From: Comamonas fluminis
Lineage (GTDB): Bacteria > Pseudomonadota > Gammaproteobacteria > Burkholderiales > Burkholderiaceae_C
Direction of reading: 5' to 3'
NCBI RefSeq assembly: GCF_019186805.1
Contig: NZ_CP066783.1
Span: 1,293,501-1,357,500 of the forward strand
Length of the DNA: 64,000 nt
This document shows positions 39,629 to 48,342 of the stretch, piece after piece. Numbering within the stretch: the stretch's first letter is position 1; every line of letters begins with the position of its first letter. The notes below the pieces were generated by a model. It ran no database searches and was not told the DNA's origin. It saw only the letters and a list, made by a program, of their open reading frames with translations. Made by a program: the position numbers and the translations under genes.

Positions 39629-40584
39629 TGCTGAGTCGTACCGCCGATCATCTCTACTGGATGTCTCGCTACACCGAGCGGGCGGAGAACACCGCTCGAA
39701 TGCTGAGCGTGTCCTACGAAACCGCCATGCTGCCCCAGAGCATTCGCGATGCCGAGCGCGGCTGGCACAGCGTGCTGTCCATCAGCGAGCTGGTGCCTTC
39801 GTTCATGGATCGCTATCGCACGGTAGATCAGGAGACGGTGCTGGAGTTCATGGTCTCCGATGAGGCCAACCCTTCCTCCATCTTCGCCTGCCTGAAAGCT
39901 GCGCGAGAGAACGCCCGCGCCGTGCGCGGCGCTTTGACCACCGAGTCGTGGGAGACGCAGAACCAGACCTGGCTGGCGCTGCAGCGCAACTTCAGCAAAG
40001 GTGGCTGGAAGAAAGACCCGGCGCAGTTCTTTGAGTGGGTCAAATACCGCTCGCATCTGTGGCGCGGCGTTTCGCTGGGTACCATGCTCAAGGACGAGGC
40101 CCTGCACTTTGTGCGACTGGGCACTTTTGTGGAGCGAGCCGACAACACCGCCCGTCTGCTGGATGTGAAGTTTCACGCCATTGAGCGCGACTACCACGGC
40201 ATGCCGCGCGGGCGGGGCATGGCTAACTTTGACTTCTATCACTGGAGCGCGCTGCTACGCAGCGTCTCGGCCTTTGAGGTCTATCGCAAGGTCTATCGCG
40301 ACGTGATTACGCCAGAGCGTGTGGCCGAGTTGCTGATGCTGCGGGTGGACATGCCGCGCTCGCTGCTGGCCAGCATGCGCGAAGTGGTCAAGAACCTGGA
40401 GCGTGTGTCCAACGACCACTCGCAGGAAACCGAGCGCAAGGCGGGGCGCCTGCTTGCCGATCTGCAATATGGGCGCATCGACGAGATACTGACTACCGGA
40501 CTGCATGCTTACCTCACGCAGTTTCTGGACCGTATCAGTGATCTGGGCTCGGGCATCAGCCATGACTTCCTGATGCCAAGCTAG
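39628..40584 (+). CDS. alpha-E domain protein (DUF403)
   Basis: 318 residues, all-helical, starting MLSRTADHLYWMSRYTERAENTAR, the conserved family opening, with LGTFVERADNTARLLDVKF in the middle. Function unknown; the constant partner of the circularly permuted ATP-grasp protein in a proposed peptide or amide synthesis system. Translationally coupled to it and followed by a strong terminator, so this is a two-gene version without the transglutaminase-like and protease genes often found next to it. Confidence 0.9.
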   Translation: MLSRTADHLYWMSRYTERAENTARMLSVSYETAMLPQSIRDAERGWHSVLSISELVPSFMDRYRTVDQETVLEFMVSDEANPSSIFACLKAARENARAVRGALTTESWETQNQTWLALQRNFSKGGWKKDPAQFFEWVKYRSHLWRGVSLGTMLKDEALHFVRLGTFVERADNTARLLDVKFHAIERDYHGMPRGRGMANFDFYHWSALLRSVSAFEVYRKVYRDVITPERVAELLMLRVDMPRSLLASMREVVKNLERVSNDHSQETERKAGRLLADLQYGRIDEILTTGLHAYLTQFLDRISDLGSGISHDFLMPS

Positions 40585-40597
40585 AGCCAACTGGCGC

Positions 40598-40629
40598 AAA
40601 AAAAGCGGTCCATCAGGGACCGCTTTTTT
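40598..40629. terminator. bidirectional terminator between the alpha-E gene and bfr
   Basis: A-run, GCGGTCC (40605-40611), GGACCGC (40617-40623), T-run. Works for both converging genes. Confidence 0.9.
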
Positions 40630-40645
40630 ATGGGTAACCGTTGAG

Positions 40646-41122
40646 TTACTCGATCTCGCCCATCAGCGACTGCAGATAGTTCTGCGAGCCCACCTTGTCG
40701 ATCAGGTCGATCTGGGTTTCCAGGAAGTCGATGTGCTCTTCGGTGTCGTCCAGAATCTTTTGCAGCAGATCGCGCGAGACATAGTCACGCACGGATTCGC
40801 AGTGGGCAATGCCGTCCTTGATGGTTTGCTGGGCGGCTTGCTCCAGGCGCAGGTCGCTGGCCAGAGCTTCTGGCACGTCTTCACCGATCTGCAGCTTGCC
40901 CAGATCCTGCAGATTGGGCAGGCCGTCCAGCATGAAGATGCGGTCCATCAGCCAGTCGGCGTGCTTCATCTCGCCGATGGACTCTTCGTATTCCTTCTTG
41001 GCCAGCTTGTCGAAGCCCCAGTGCTTGTACATGCGGTAGTGCAGAAAGTACTGGTTGATGGCGGTCAGCTCGTTCTTGAGTTGGGCTTGCAGCCAGGAAA
41101 TAACTTGTGCATCACCTTTCAT
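40646..41122 (-). CDS. bfr: bacterioferritin
   Basis: Stores iron in a 24-subunit shell and helps limit Fenton chemistry. 158 residues. Ferroxidase ligands Glu18, Glu51, His54 and the heme-ligand Met52 (GEMKHAD) all match the E. coli protein; [11 protein letters not shown] is conserved. ATG at 41122 follows AAGGAGT. It faces ahpC across a 397-base gap, and both belong to iron/peroxide defence. Confidence 0.95.
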   Translation of the reverse strand: MKGDAQVISWLQAQLKNELTAINQYFLHYRMYKHWGFDKLAKKEYEESIGEMKHADWLMDRIFMLDGLPNLQDLGKLQIGEDVPEALASDLRLEQAAQQTIKDGIAHCESVRDYVSRDLLQKILDDTEEHIDFLETQIDLIDKVGSQNYLQSLMGEIE

Positions 41123-41412
41123 GGGGGACTCCTTCTTTGGCGGGTGTTGTGTTGCAGAGATTGTCGCTGCTTTATGCGACAGATCAATAAAGTCCACGCT
41201 CTGGCGCATTGGCTGCATATGAGGCGTGTTCTCGTTTAGCTTACGATTTGTGCGGTCACTGGCGCGCCTTTGCTTATTGACAGGCTGATGACAACAAAAG
41301 CTATGAGCGTGATTGAAGGACTATTGGCTTGAAGCGGGCAGATTCGGACCACAATACAAAGCTGAGCTGCAAAGCGATGCGCAGCTTGGCCTCAGAATCA
41401 CTGGAACAGGGT

Positions 41413-41466
41413 TTGATAGATTTATCAAATTGAATTGATTCAATCAATTGATTGGATCAATTGAAA
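41413..41466 (+). promoter_or_regulatory. AT-rich overlapping palindromes upstream of ahpC
   Basis: TTGATA-gatt-TATCAA (41413-41428) is followed by nested repeats (TTGAA-ttga-TTCAA, then ATTGATtcaATCAAT-like units) until 41466. This stretch, roughly 55-105 bases before the ahpC ATG, is the likely peroxide-responsive control region; OxyR sites are built of such spaced half-palindromes, but the match to any consensus is loose. The rest of the gap 41123-41519 shows no gene. Confidence 0.45.
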
Positions 41467-41519
41467 AAGTCGACCTAAACTTCATCCTGTCATCAACACT
41501 AACCACAAGGAAACAGCAA

Positions 41520-42098
41520 ATGTCTTCTCTGATCAATACGCAAGTTCAACCGTTCAAGACCGAAGCTTACGTGAACCGTAACGGCAAGGGTGAATTCATC
41601 ACCGTGACCGAAGAGAGCCTGAAGGGCAAGTGGTCTGTTGTGATCTTCATGCCTGCTGCTTTCACTTTCAACTGCCCTACCGAAATCGAAGACGCAGCCA
41701 ACAACTACGCCGAGTTCCAGAAGGCCGGTGCCGAAGTCTTCATCGTGACGACCGACACCCACTTCTCGCACAAGGTGTGGCACGAAACCTCCGACGCAGT
41801 GGGCAAGGCTCAGTTCCCCCTGGTTGGCGATCCTACCCACCAGCTGACCAACGCTTTCGGCGTGCACATTGCTGAAGAAGGTCTGGCTCTGCGCGGTACC
41901 TTCGTGATCAACCCCGAAGGCGTGATCAAGACCATGGAAGTGCACTCCAACGAAATCGCTCGTGACGTGTCCGAAACTCTGCGCAAGCTGAAGGCTGCTC
42001 AGTTCACCGCCGCCAACCCTGGCCAAGTGTGCCCCGCCAAGTGGAAGGAAGGCGCCAACACCATCACTCCTTCGCTGGACCTGGTTGGCAAGATCTAA
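41520..42098 (+). CDS. ahpC: alkyl hydroperoxide reductase subunit C (peroxiredoxin)
   Basis: 192 residues. Two-Cys peroxiredoxin that reduces hydrogen peroxide and organic peroxides. The peroxidatic Cys52 is in FTFNCPTEI (most homologues have Val instead of the Asn before Cys) and the resolving Cys171 is in GQVCPAKW. The ribosome site CAAGGAAA supports the ATG at 41520 rather than an upstream in-frame start. Codon use is strongly biased, as expected for a highly expressed protein. It is followed by a strong stem and then ahpF. Confidence 0.96.
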   Translation: MSSLINTQVQPFKTEAYVNRNGKGEFITVTEESLKGKWSVVIFMPAAFTFNCPTEIEDAANNYAEFQKAGAEVFIVTTDTHFSHKVWHETSDAVGKAQFPLVGDPTHQLTNAFGVHIAEEGLALRGTFVINPEGVIKTMEVHSNEIARDVSETLRKLKAAQFTAANPGQVCPAKWKEGANTITPSLDLVGKI

Positions 42099-42138
42099 GC
42101 CTGATTAATATCGGCTGAGCGCGAAAGCGCTCTCAAAG

Positions 42139-42183
42139 CCGGACGACGATCAGGCACCCGGTGCCTGTCCGTCCGGTTTTTTT
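42139..42183 (+). terminator. strong hairpin/terminator between ahpC and ahpF
   Basis: Outer stem CCGGAC/GTCCGG and inner 8-bp stem CAGGCACC/GGTGCCTG (42151-42167, one-base loop), followed by T7. It lies 41 bases after ahpC and about 90 before ahpF, so it should lower ahpF transcription relative to ahpC unless ahpF has its own promoter. Confidence 0.88.
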
Positions 42184-42273
42184 ACGCCCAGTTTTTGCTT
42201 TTATGGGCGGGCAAATGGCTTCAAGGCCTTTGCTGCACGGCATCAACAACTCAAAAATTGATAGGAATCCACC

Positions 42274-43830
42274 ATGCTCGACGATCAACTCAAAGCCCAA
42301 CTCGCCGCCTACCTGGAACGTGTGCAGCAGCCGTTTGAGCTGGTGGCTTCTCTGGATGACAGCGAGACCAGCGCCCAGATGCGCGATCTGCTGGAAACCA
42401 TCCAGTCCCTGCGCAGCAACAAGATCACGCTGCGCACTGATGGCAACGATGCGCGCAAGCCTTCGTTCCTGCTCAAGCGCGAAGGCGCTGACAACCAGCT
42501 GCGTTTTGCGGGTCTGCCCCTGGGTCATGAATTCACCTCGCTGGTGCTGGCCCTGCTGTGGACAGGCGGCCACCCACCCAAGGTGGAGCAGGATGTGATC
42601 GACCAGATCAAGGCGCTGGACGGTGACTTCAACTTCGAGGTCTACATGAGCCTGACCTGCCACAACTGCCCCGATGTGGTGCAGGCCCTGTCGCTGATGG
42701 CCATCCTGAACCCCAAGATCAAGACCACGGTGATTGAAGGCGGCGCCTTCCAGAAGGAAGTGACCGAGCGCGAAATCATGGCTGTGCCCATGGTGTTCAT
42801 GAACGGCTCCGTGTTCGGTTCGGGCCGCATGAGCATCGAAGAAATCGTGGCCAAGCTCGATACCGGTGCGGCAGCGCGTGAAGCCGAGAAGATCTCGGCC
42901 AAGGAAGCGTTTGACGTGCTGGTGATCGGCGGTGGCCCCGCTGGTGCCGCAGCGGCTGTGTATGCAGCGCGCAAGGGCATTCGCACTGGCGTGGCGGCTG
43001 AGCGCTTTGGCGGTCAGGTCAACGACACGCTGGCCATCGAGAACTACATCTCCGTGCTGGAAACCGACGGTCCCAAGTTTGCCGCAGCGCTGGAAGCCCA
43101 CACCCGTGCCTACGATGTGGACATCATGAACCTGCAGCGTGCCGAGAAGCTGATTCCCGCAGCGCAGCCTGGCGGTCTGGTGGAAGTGCAACTGGCCAAC
43201 GGCGGCTCGCTCAAGGCCAAGACCGTGATTCTGTCCACGGGTGCCCGCTGGCGCAATGTGAATGTGCCCGGCGAAGCCGAGTACAAGAACAAGGGCGTGG
43301 CTTACTGCCCCCACTGCGACGGCCCCCTGTTCAAGGGCAAGCGCGTGTCGGTGATTGGCGGCGGTAACTCCGGCATCGAAGCGGCGATTGACCTGGCGGG
43401 TCTGGTGGCCCATGTCACGGTGGTGGAATTTGCCGATCAGCTCAAGGCCGATGCCGTGCTGGTCAAGAAGTTGCACAGCCTGCCCAATGTGACCGTGGTC
43501 ACCAATGCCCAGACTACCGAAATCACCGGTGCCAGCGGCAAGGTCAACGGCCTGCGCTACAAGGACCGCACGACGGGCGTTGAGCACCAGGTTGAACTGG
43601 AAGGCGTGTTTGTGCAGATCGGTCTGGTACCCAACACCGAATGGCTCAAGGGCACCGTCGAGCTGAGCAAGTTTGGCGAAATCCTGGTGGATGCCAAGGG
43701 CCAGACGAATCTGCCTGGCGTGTTTGCTGCGGGTGACTGCACCACGGTGCCTTACAAGCAGATCGTGATTGCTGCGGGTGCTGGTGCTACGGCTGCGCTG
43801 TCGGCTTTCGATCACCTGATTCGCAACTAA
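42274..43830 (+). CDS. ahpF: alkyl hydroperoxide reductase subunit F
   Basis: 518 residues. NAD(P)H:peroxiredoxin oxidoreductase that recycles AhpC. The N-terminal tandem thioredoxin-like domain has the CHNC disulfide (Cys129, Cys132); then FAD domain [21 protein letters not shown], a second disulfide CPHC (Cys345, Cys348), NAD domain [14 protein letters not shown], and the C-terminal FAD motif [16 protein letters not shown]. Complete and typical length. Confidence 0.97.
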   Translation: MLDDQLKAQLAAYLERVQQPFELVASLDDSETSAQMRDLLETIQSLRSNKITLRTDGNDARKPSFLLKREGADNQLRFAGLPLGHEFTSLVLALLWTGGHPPKVEQDVIDQIKALDGDFNFEVYMSLTCHNCPDVVQALSLMAILNPKIKTTVIEGGAFQKEVTEREIMAVPMVFMNGSVFGSGRMSIEEIVAKLDTGAAAREAEKISAKEAFDVLVIGGGPAGAAAAVYAARKGIRTGVAAERFGGQVNDTLAIENYISVLETDGPKFAAALEAHTRAYDVDIMNLQRAEKLIPAAQPGGLVEVQLANGGSLKAKTVILSTGARWRNVNVPGEAEYKNKGVAYCPHCDGPLFKGKRVSVIGGGNSGIEAAIDLAGLVAHVTVVEFADQLKADAVLVKKLHSLPNVTVVTNAQTTEITGASGKVNGLRYKDRTTGVEHQVELEGVFVQIGLVPNTEWLKGTVELSKFGEILVDAKGQTNLPGVFAAGDCTTVPYKQIVIAAGAGATAALSAFDHLIRN

Positions 43831-43878
43831 GCATTAAAATGGCTTGAAGCGTATGTAGATAAAGCGCTGATAGCTATC

Positions 43879-43912
43879 AAAAAAGGACTGCATGGCGCAG
43901 TCCTTTTTTTGT
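43879..43912. terminator. bidirectional terminator between ahpF and the Nramp gene
   Basis: A-run, GGACTGC (43885-43891), GCAGTCC (43897-43903), T7. Just upstream, 43862-43878 resembles the dispersed family repeat. Confidence 0.9.
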
Positions 43913-43921
43913 GATCTGGGT

Positions 43922-45232
43922 TTACAGCGTCATCAGCATCACGATCACGGCGACGCCCATCAACGCGGTGGCGGCCCATCCCAATAAGCGGTGGCGGGTG
44001 GAGATCGTCAGCTCGCCCATGATGCGAGGTGACTGGCCCAGCCACAGCATCACAGCCATGATGGGCACCGAGATCACGCCGTTGACCACCGCGCTCCACA
44101 CCAGGGCATTGATGGGGTCCACCTCCAGCATGCCAAGCACCGTGCCCAGGCCCGTGGCCGCAATGATGAGGCCGTAGAAGCCGCGTGCCTCCTGAAAATC
44201 ATGCGAGAGGCTGGCCTTCCAGCCCAGCATGTCGCTGACGGCATAGGCGGCAGAACCGGCGAGCACCGGCACGGCCAGCAAGCCTGTGCCGATGATGCCC
44301 AGTGAAAACACGGTAAAAGCCAAATCTCCAGCCACGGGGCGCAGCGCTTCGGCAGCCTGTGCCGAGGTCTGAATCTCTGTGATGCCATGCAGATTCAGTG
44401 TGACGGCAGTGGCCACCACAATGCTCAGCGCAACGCCGTTGGACAGCAGCATGCCCACTGTGGTGTCCATGCGTATGCGGGCCAGGTGTTCCTGGACATA
44501 AGCCGGAATCTGGCGCAGTGCGCGGGCATCAGGCAGCAGGCGCTGGTCTTCGACTTCCTGCGCGGCCTGCCAGAAAAACAGGTAGGGGCTAATGGTCGTG
44601 CCCAGCACCGCAACCACCATGGCAGCGTAGTCGCGCAGCGATGCACCTGCAGGGAAAAATTTCCAGGGCTGTATCGATTCAATCGCCATTTGCTTGAGCG
44701 GCACATGCACCACCATCACCACGGCGAAATAGGCCAGCAGCGAAAGCGTGAGCCACTTGAGCAGGCGCACCGAGCGCTCATACGAAAAAAGCACCTGAGC
44801 CAGCAGGCAGATGGCGCCGAAGAACAGGCTCAGCAGCATGGGGTTGCCGCCCACAATGAGGCGCGCCGCCTCAGCCATGGCACCGATATCGGCTGCGATA
44901 TTGATGGTGTTGGCCACCACCAGTAGCGCGATCAGGCTGCGGGTCAGCCAGCGGGGGCACAGCGCCGTCATATTGGCGGCCAGCCCACGGCCCGTGGCCC
45001 AGCCAATGCGGGCAGACAGCATCTGAATGCCAATCATCAGCGGCGTGGTCACCAGCAGCATCCACACCAGACCAAAGCGCCATTGCGCACCGGCCTGCGA
45101 ATAGGTGGCAATGCCGCTGGGGTCGTCATCGGCTGCACCGGTGATAAGACCTGGGCCAAGACGGCGTGCGGCGGCGATGCTGCGAGGCACCAGCACAGAC
45201 CCGCGCAGAAATTTTGGGGTGAAATGTGACAT
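43922..45232 (-). CDS. Nramp-family divalent metal transporter, atypical metal site
   Basis: 436 residues, about 11 helices. The first helix has GPGLITGAADDDPSGIATYSQAG, where canonical Nramp proteins have DPGN; the sixth-helix site reads GTTISPYLFFWQA, where MntH has MPH. It therefore belongs to the divergent COG1914 branch. Ion selectivity cannot be assumed to be Mn or Fe; some divergent relatives carry Mg or other ions. The ATG at 45232 follows GGAAGTGAG on the minus strand and lies downstream of a structured leader. Confidence 0.85.
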   Translation of the reverse strand: MSHFTPKFLRGSVLVPRSIAAARRLGPGLITGAADDDPSGIATYSQAGAQWRFGLVWMLLVTTPLMIGIQMLSARIGWATGRGLAANMTALCPRWLTRSLIALLVVANTINIAADIGAMAEAARLIVGGNPMLLSLFFGAICLLAQVLFSYERSVRLLKWLTLSLLAYFAVVMVVHVPLKQMAIESIQPWKFFPAGASLRDYAAMVVAVLGTTISPYLFFWQAAQEVEDQRLLPDARALRQIPAYVQEHLARIRMDTTVGMLLSNGVALSIVVATAVTLNLHGITEIQTSAQAAEALRPVAGDLAFTVFSLGIIGTGLLAVPVLAGSAAYAVSDMLGWKASLSHDFQEARGFYGLIIAATGLGTVLGMLEVDPINALVWSAVVNGVISVPIMAVMLWLGQSPRIMGELTISTRHRLLGWAATALMGVAVIVMLMTL

Positions 45233-45284
45233 GACTCACTTCCTGCAGACCTGCGGCAGCAGGCTGCGAATGGCGGCTTTTAAA

Positions 45285-45356
45285 GGGCCCTCTCACACCC
45301 CTTGCCGCCGAGGTGTCAGCGCTGGAGTGAGGTGGCCCCGTGACTTCGGTCAGGGG
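45285..45356 (-). other. possible structured leader of the Nramp gene
   Basis: 45285-45296 is complementary at 10 of 12 positions to 45327-45338, enclosing ACACC/GGTGT (45295-45299 with 45312-45316). 45336-45356 can alternatively form CCCC.TGAC/GTCA.GGGG with a TTCG (plus strand) tetraloop. The two folds compete, as in a switch. It lies 50-125 bases before the Nramp start. No known riboswitch consensus recognised. The rest of the gap 45233-45603 shows no gene other than the promoter listed next. Confidence 0.3.
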
Positions 45357-45468
45357 ACATGGTGAATCAACAGGAAATGCAGACAGGGCGGATCATGAAC
45401 CTGCGGCAAAGCGCTCGCAAGTGGCCGATCTCTGCATTCATGAAAAGAATGGGTAAAGTATTTTTAAT

Positions 45469-45496
45469 TTGTTATTGAGAATTATTCGCATATACT
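45469..45496 (+). promoter_or_regulatory. Fur-type box overlapping the heme-operon promoter
   Basis: The sequence at 45471-45489 matches the 19-base Fur consensus at 13 positions by eye. It overlaps a good sigma-70 promoter: -35 TTGTTA (45469-45474), 16-base spacer, -10 TATACT (45491-45496). It lies about 110 bases before the receptor ATG, implying iron-dependent repression of the heme operon. Confidence 0.75.
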
Positions 45497-45603
45497 AAGC
45501 ACCAATCAGCCAGCACATGCAGTAGCCAGCAACGGACTTCCTATCCGCGCCGCTAACCAGAAGCCAGCTCTTATCCATTCAATGAATCGAGAGGGTTTTC
45601 TGT

Positions 45604-47895
45604 ATGGCATCAGCTGCTGCTGAGCGCGCCTGTTTCAAGGCGTCTTTTCCATCTGTCATTCATCCGCTGGCATTGGCCTGTGCGCTCGTCTGTGCCACGA
45701 CCGCAGTGCAGGCTCAGCAGGCGCAACCTGAGCCCAATAGCGCTGCAGTCAAGGTTGCACAAGCAAATACCGCTATCCAAATTGCAGCAGCCCACGCTGA
45801 CCGCAATGCGCCCGTGATGCGCGATGTGGTGGTCAGCGCATCGCGTGATGAGCAAGATGCCGACAGCCTGCCCATGACGGTGGACGTCATCGACGCCAAG
45901 CAGATGGAGGAAGACCAGATTGGCGACATTCGCGAGCTGGCTACCAAGCTGCCCAACGTGGAAGTGGCGCGCAGCCCGGCGCGCTTTTCGCTGGCGGGTT
46001 TATCCACCGGGCGCGATCAGAACAGTGGCTTCAACATTCGTGGTCTGGATGGCAACCGCGTGCTGATGCTAGTGGATGGCGTGCGCCTGCCGCGCAGCTA
46101 CACCTTCAGCGCCAATTCTTTTGGTCGTGACTATCTGGATCTGGGTTTGGTGCAGCGCGTGGAAGTGCTGCGCGGCTCGGTGCCTGCGCTGTATGGCTCG
46201 GATGGCATGGGCGGCCTGGTCAACTTCATCACCATGCAGCCCGATGATTTGCTCAAGGATGGCAAGACCATTGGCGGCCGCGTTTCGGCCAGCTATGACG
46301 GTTCGGACAACGGCAAGCGCGTGGGTGCGACGATTGCCGGGCGCGCCAGCCCTGAATGGAGCTGGCTGGTGTCTGCCGGTATTGGCCGCTCAAGTGCGCT
46401 GGAAAACATGGGCAGCAATAGCGCAAACGGCGCATTGCGCACCACGCCCAACCCGGAAAAAGACAAAAGCCATTCGCTGCTGGGCCGGCTGGTCTACACA
46501 CCATCGGCTGTGCAAAAACATGTGTTCACGCTGGAAAACGTGGACAAGCACGCCGACTACGATTTGCTGAGCGCACGCTCGGCCACGGTGACCGATTCGC
46601 AGGCGCAAACCACCATGAAGCGCTGGCGTGCCAGCTGGCAGGGCGAGTGGCGCGATCTGAATACGGCGCTGGCCGACGAGATCAAGCTGATGGCCAGCTA
46701 TCAGAGCTCGGACTCGCGTGAGTTCGTGACCGAAACCCGTACCCCGCCGCTGGCCTATCGCGAACGCGATGTGACCTATGACGAAGATGCGCTGCAGCTG
46801 CATGCTCAGGCCGGCAAGACGCTGCGCTGGGGCGCCAATTCCAGTGGCAAGTTCACCTACGGTGTGGACTATCTGCGCGGCAAGGTGGTCAACACGCAGG
46901 ACGGCATCACCCCGCCAGCGGGCGAGAGCTTCCCGCTCAAGCGCTTCCCCGACACCACCGAAACCTCGACGGCGCTGTTTGCGCAGGCTGAGCTGCATTA
47001 CGGCGCTTTCAGCCTGACGCCCGGCGTGCGTGCCGAGCACTACAGCATCAAGCCCAAGCAGCAGGGCTTCGGTGGCACGGTGGTCAGCAATTCGGATTCA
47101 GCCATCTCGCCCAAGCTGGGCGCCATGTTTCAGATGAACGATGCCTGGTCGGTGTATGGCAATTACGCCGCGGGCTTCCGGGCGCCGAATGCAGGGCAGA
47201 TCAATGCCTTCTTCGAAAACCCGCTGGCCTTCTACAAAAGCATTCCCAATCCTGATCTCAAGCCCGAAAAGAGCAACACCTTCGAGCTGGGTCTGCGTGG
47301 TCGCCTGAATGCGCTGCGCCTGGATGCTGCTGCCTTCACGGGCCGCTACAAGGACTTCATTCAGGATCAGGTGCAGGTTGCAGGCCAGTACGGCGACCGC
47401 AACAACCCGGCCGTGTTCCAGTCCGTCAACCTGAACCGCGTGCATATCAGCGGCTTTGAGCTGAAGGCCGATTACGACTGGGGCCAGTTTGCGGGCGGTA
47501 ACTGGCGCACCAACGCTGCCTACGGCTATACCAAGGGCACGGACAAGAACACCAACAAGCCGGTGGACACCATCTCGCCGCAGCAGTTTGTGCTGGGCGT
47601 GCGCTATGACCGATCTACCGTTGGAGTTCAGCTCAGCGCGTCGCATTGGGCGGGCAAAAAGGCCAAGGACGCTGCAGCCGGTGCCTGGCTCAGCCCGTCG
47701 GCCACGGTGGTGGATTTGAGCGCGCAATGGCGCATTCGTCCCGGCACCCGCCTGAATGTGGGCGTCTACAACCTGACCGACAAAAAGTACTGGCGCTGGG
47801 CTGATGTGCGTGGCCTGACGGGCACCACACAGATTGCTGACGCTTACAGCCAGCCGGGCCGCAATGTGCGCGTGTCTCTGGTTCAGGACTTCTGA
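45604..47895 (+). CDS. hmuR: TonB-dependent heme/hemoglobin receptor
   Basis: 763 residues. Signal peptide (ALACALVCATTAVQAQ), a plug domain from about residue 80 (DVVVSASRDEQDADSLPMTVDVIDA; FNIRGLDGNRVLMLVDGVRLP; VEVLRGSVPALYGSDGMGGLVNF) and a 22-strand barrel ending in the typical aromatic C terminus (RVSLVQDF). The heme-receptor FRAP box is present (AAGFRAPNAGQ), and NPDL replaces the usual NPNL. First gene of the heme operon, behind a Fur-type promoter. Confidence 0.93.
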   Translation: MASAAAERACFKASFPSVIHPLALACALVCATTAVQAQQAQPEPNSAAVKVAQANTAIQIAAAHADRNAPVMRDVVVSASRDEQDADSLPMTVDVIDAKQMEEDQIGDIRELATKLPNVEVARSPARFSLAGLSTGRDQNSGFNIRGLDGNRVLMLVDGVRLPRSYTFSANSFGRDYLDLGLVQRVEVLRGSVPALYGSDGMGGLVNFITMQPDDLLKDGKTIGGRVSASYDGSDNGKRVGATIAGRASPEWSWLVSAGIGRSSALENMGSNSANGALRTTPNPEKDKSHSLLGRLVYTPSAVQKHVFTLENVDKHADYDLLSARSATVTDSQAQTTMKRWRASWQGEWRDLNTALADEIKLMASYQSSDSREFVTETRTPPLAYRERDVTYDEDALQLHAQAGKTLRWGANSSGKFTYGVDYLRGKVVNTQDGITPPAGESFPLKRFPDTTETSTALFAQAELHYGAFSLTPGVRAEHYSIKPKQQGFGGTVVSNSDSAISPKLGAMFQMNDAWSVYGNYAAGFRAPNAGQINAFFENPLAFYKSIPNPDLKPEKSNTFELGLRGRLNALRLDAAAFTGRYKDFIQDQVQVAGQYGDRNNPAVFQSVNLNRVHISGFELKADYDWGQFAGGNWRTNAAYGYTKGTDKNTNKPVDTISPQQFVLGVRYDRSTVGVQLSASHWAGKKAKDAAAGAWLSPSATVVDLSAQWRIRPGTRLNVGVYNLTDKKYWRWADVRGLTGTTQIADAYSQPGRNVRVSLVQDF

Positions 47896-47967
47896 TTTTG
47901 TAGCTGACGGCGCATGATGCATAAGCGCCTGAGGCTGTTTTGACTCAAAAAACTGCGGGAGTGTGCC

Positions 47968-48342
47968 ATGTCTGTTTACGAGAACACCGCCAATGCCCAG
48001 AACAACACGGGCAGCCGCGACGAGGAATACCTGCTGACCGAAACCGAAGCCCAACTGGCGACGGTGCTGGCCCTGATGACGGGCTTTAGCCAGGGCTGCT
48101 GCGCGGTCCACCGCTCGCCCATGGCTCAGCGCGTGGCCGAGCAACTGGCACGCATGGCCGAGGGCCGCGATGGCAACGACCGATCTGACGACATGCGCCA
48201 CTTTCTGCAAAAGCTGGGACAGCGCTGGGCCACCGTGGCCCAGGTGCTGGCGCAGCCAGAGCAAGCCACAGAAGCCAGTTTTGACGACGAATTTTCCCAA
48301 CCACAACCGCACTGGCACCACAGCCCGGAGACCCTGCAATGA
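47968..48342 (+). CDS. uncharacterised protein in the heme-uptake operon
   Basis: 124 residues, soluble, no signal peptide. An N-terminal polar stretch, a helical middle (TEAQLATVLALMTGFSQGCCAVH) with a Cys-Cys-x-x-His cluster, MAQRVAEQLARMAEG and LQKLGQRWATVAQVL helices, and a tail with PHWHH. Could bind heme or iron through CC/H/HWHH, but that is speculation. It lies between the receptor and hmuS genes; its stop overlaps the hmuS start (ATGA). Ribosome site GGGAGTG. No family recognised. Confidence 0.7.
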   Translation: MSVYENTANAQNNTGSRDEEYLLTETEAQLATVLALMTGFSQGCCAVHRSPMAQRVAEQLARMAEGRDGNDRSDDMRHFLQKLGQRWATVAQVLAQPEQATEASFDDEFSQPQPHWHHSPETLQ

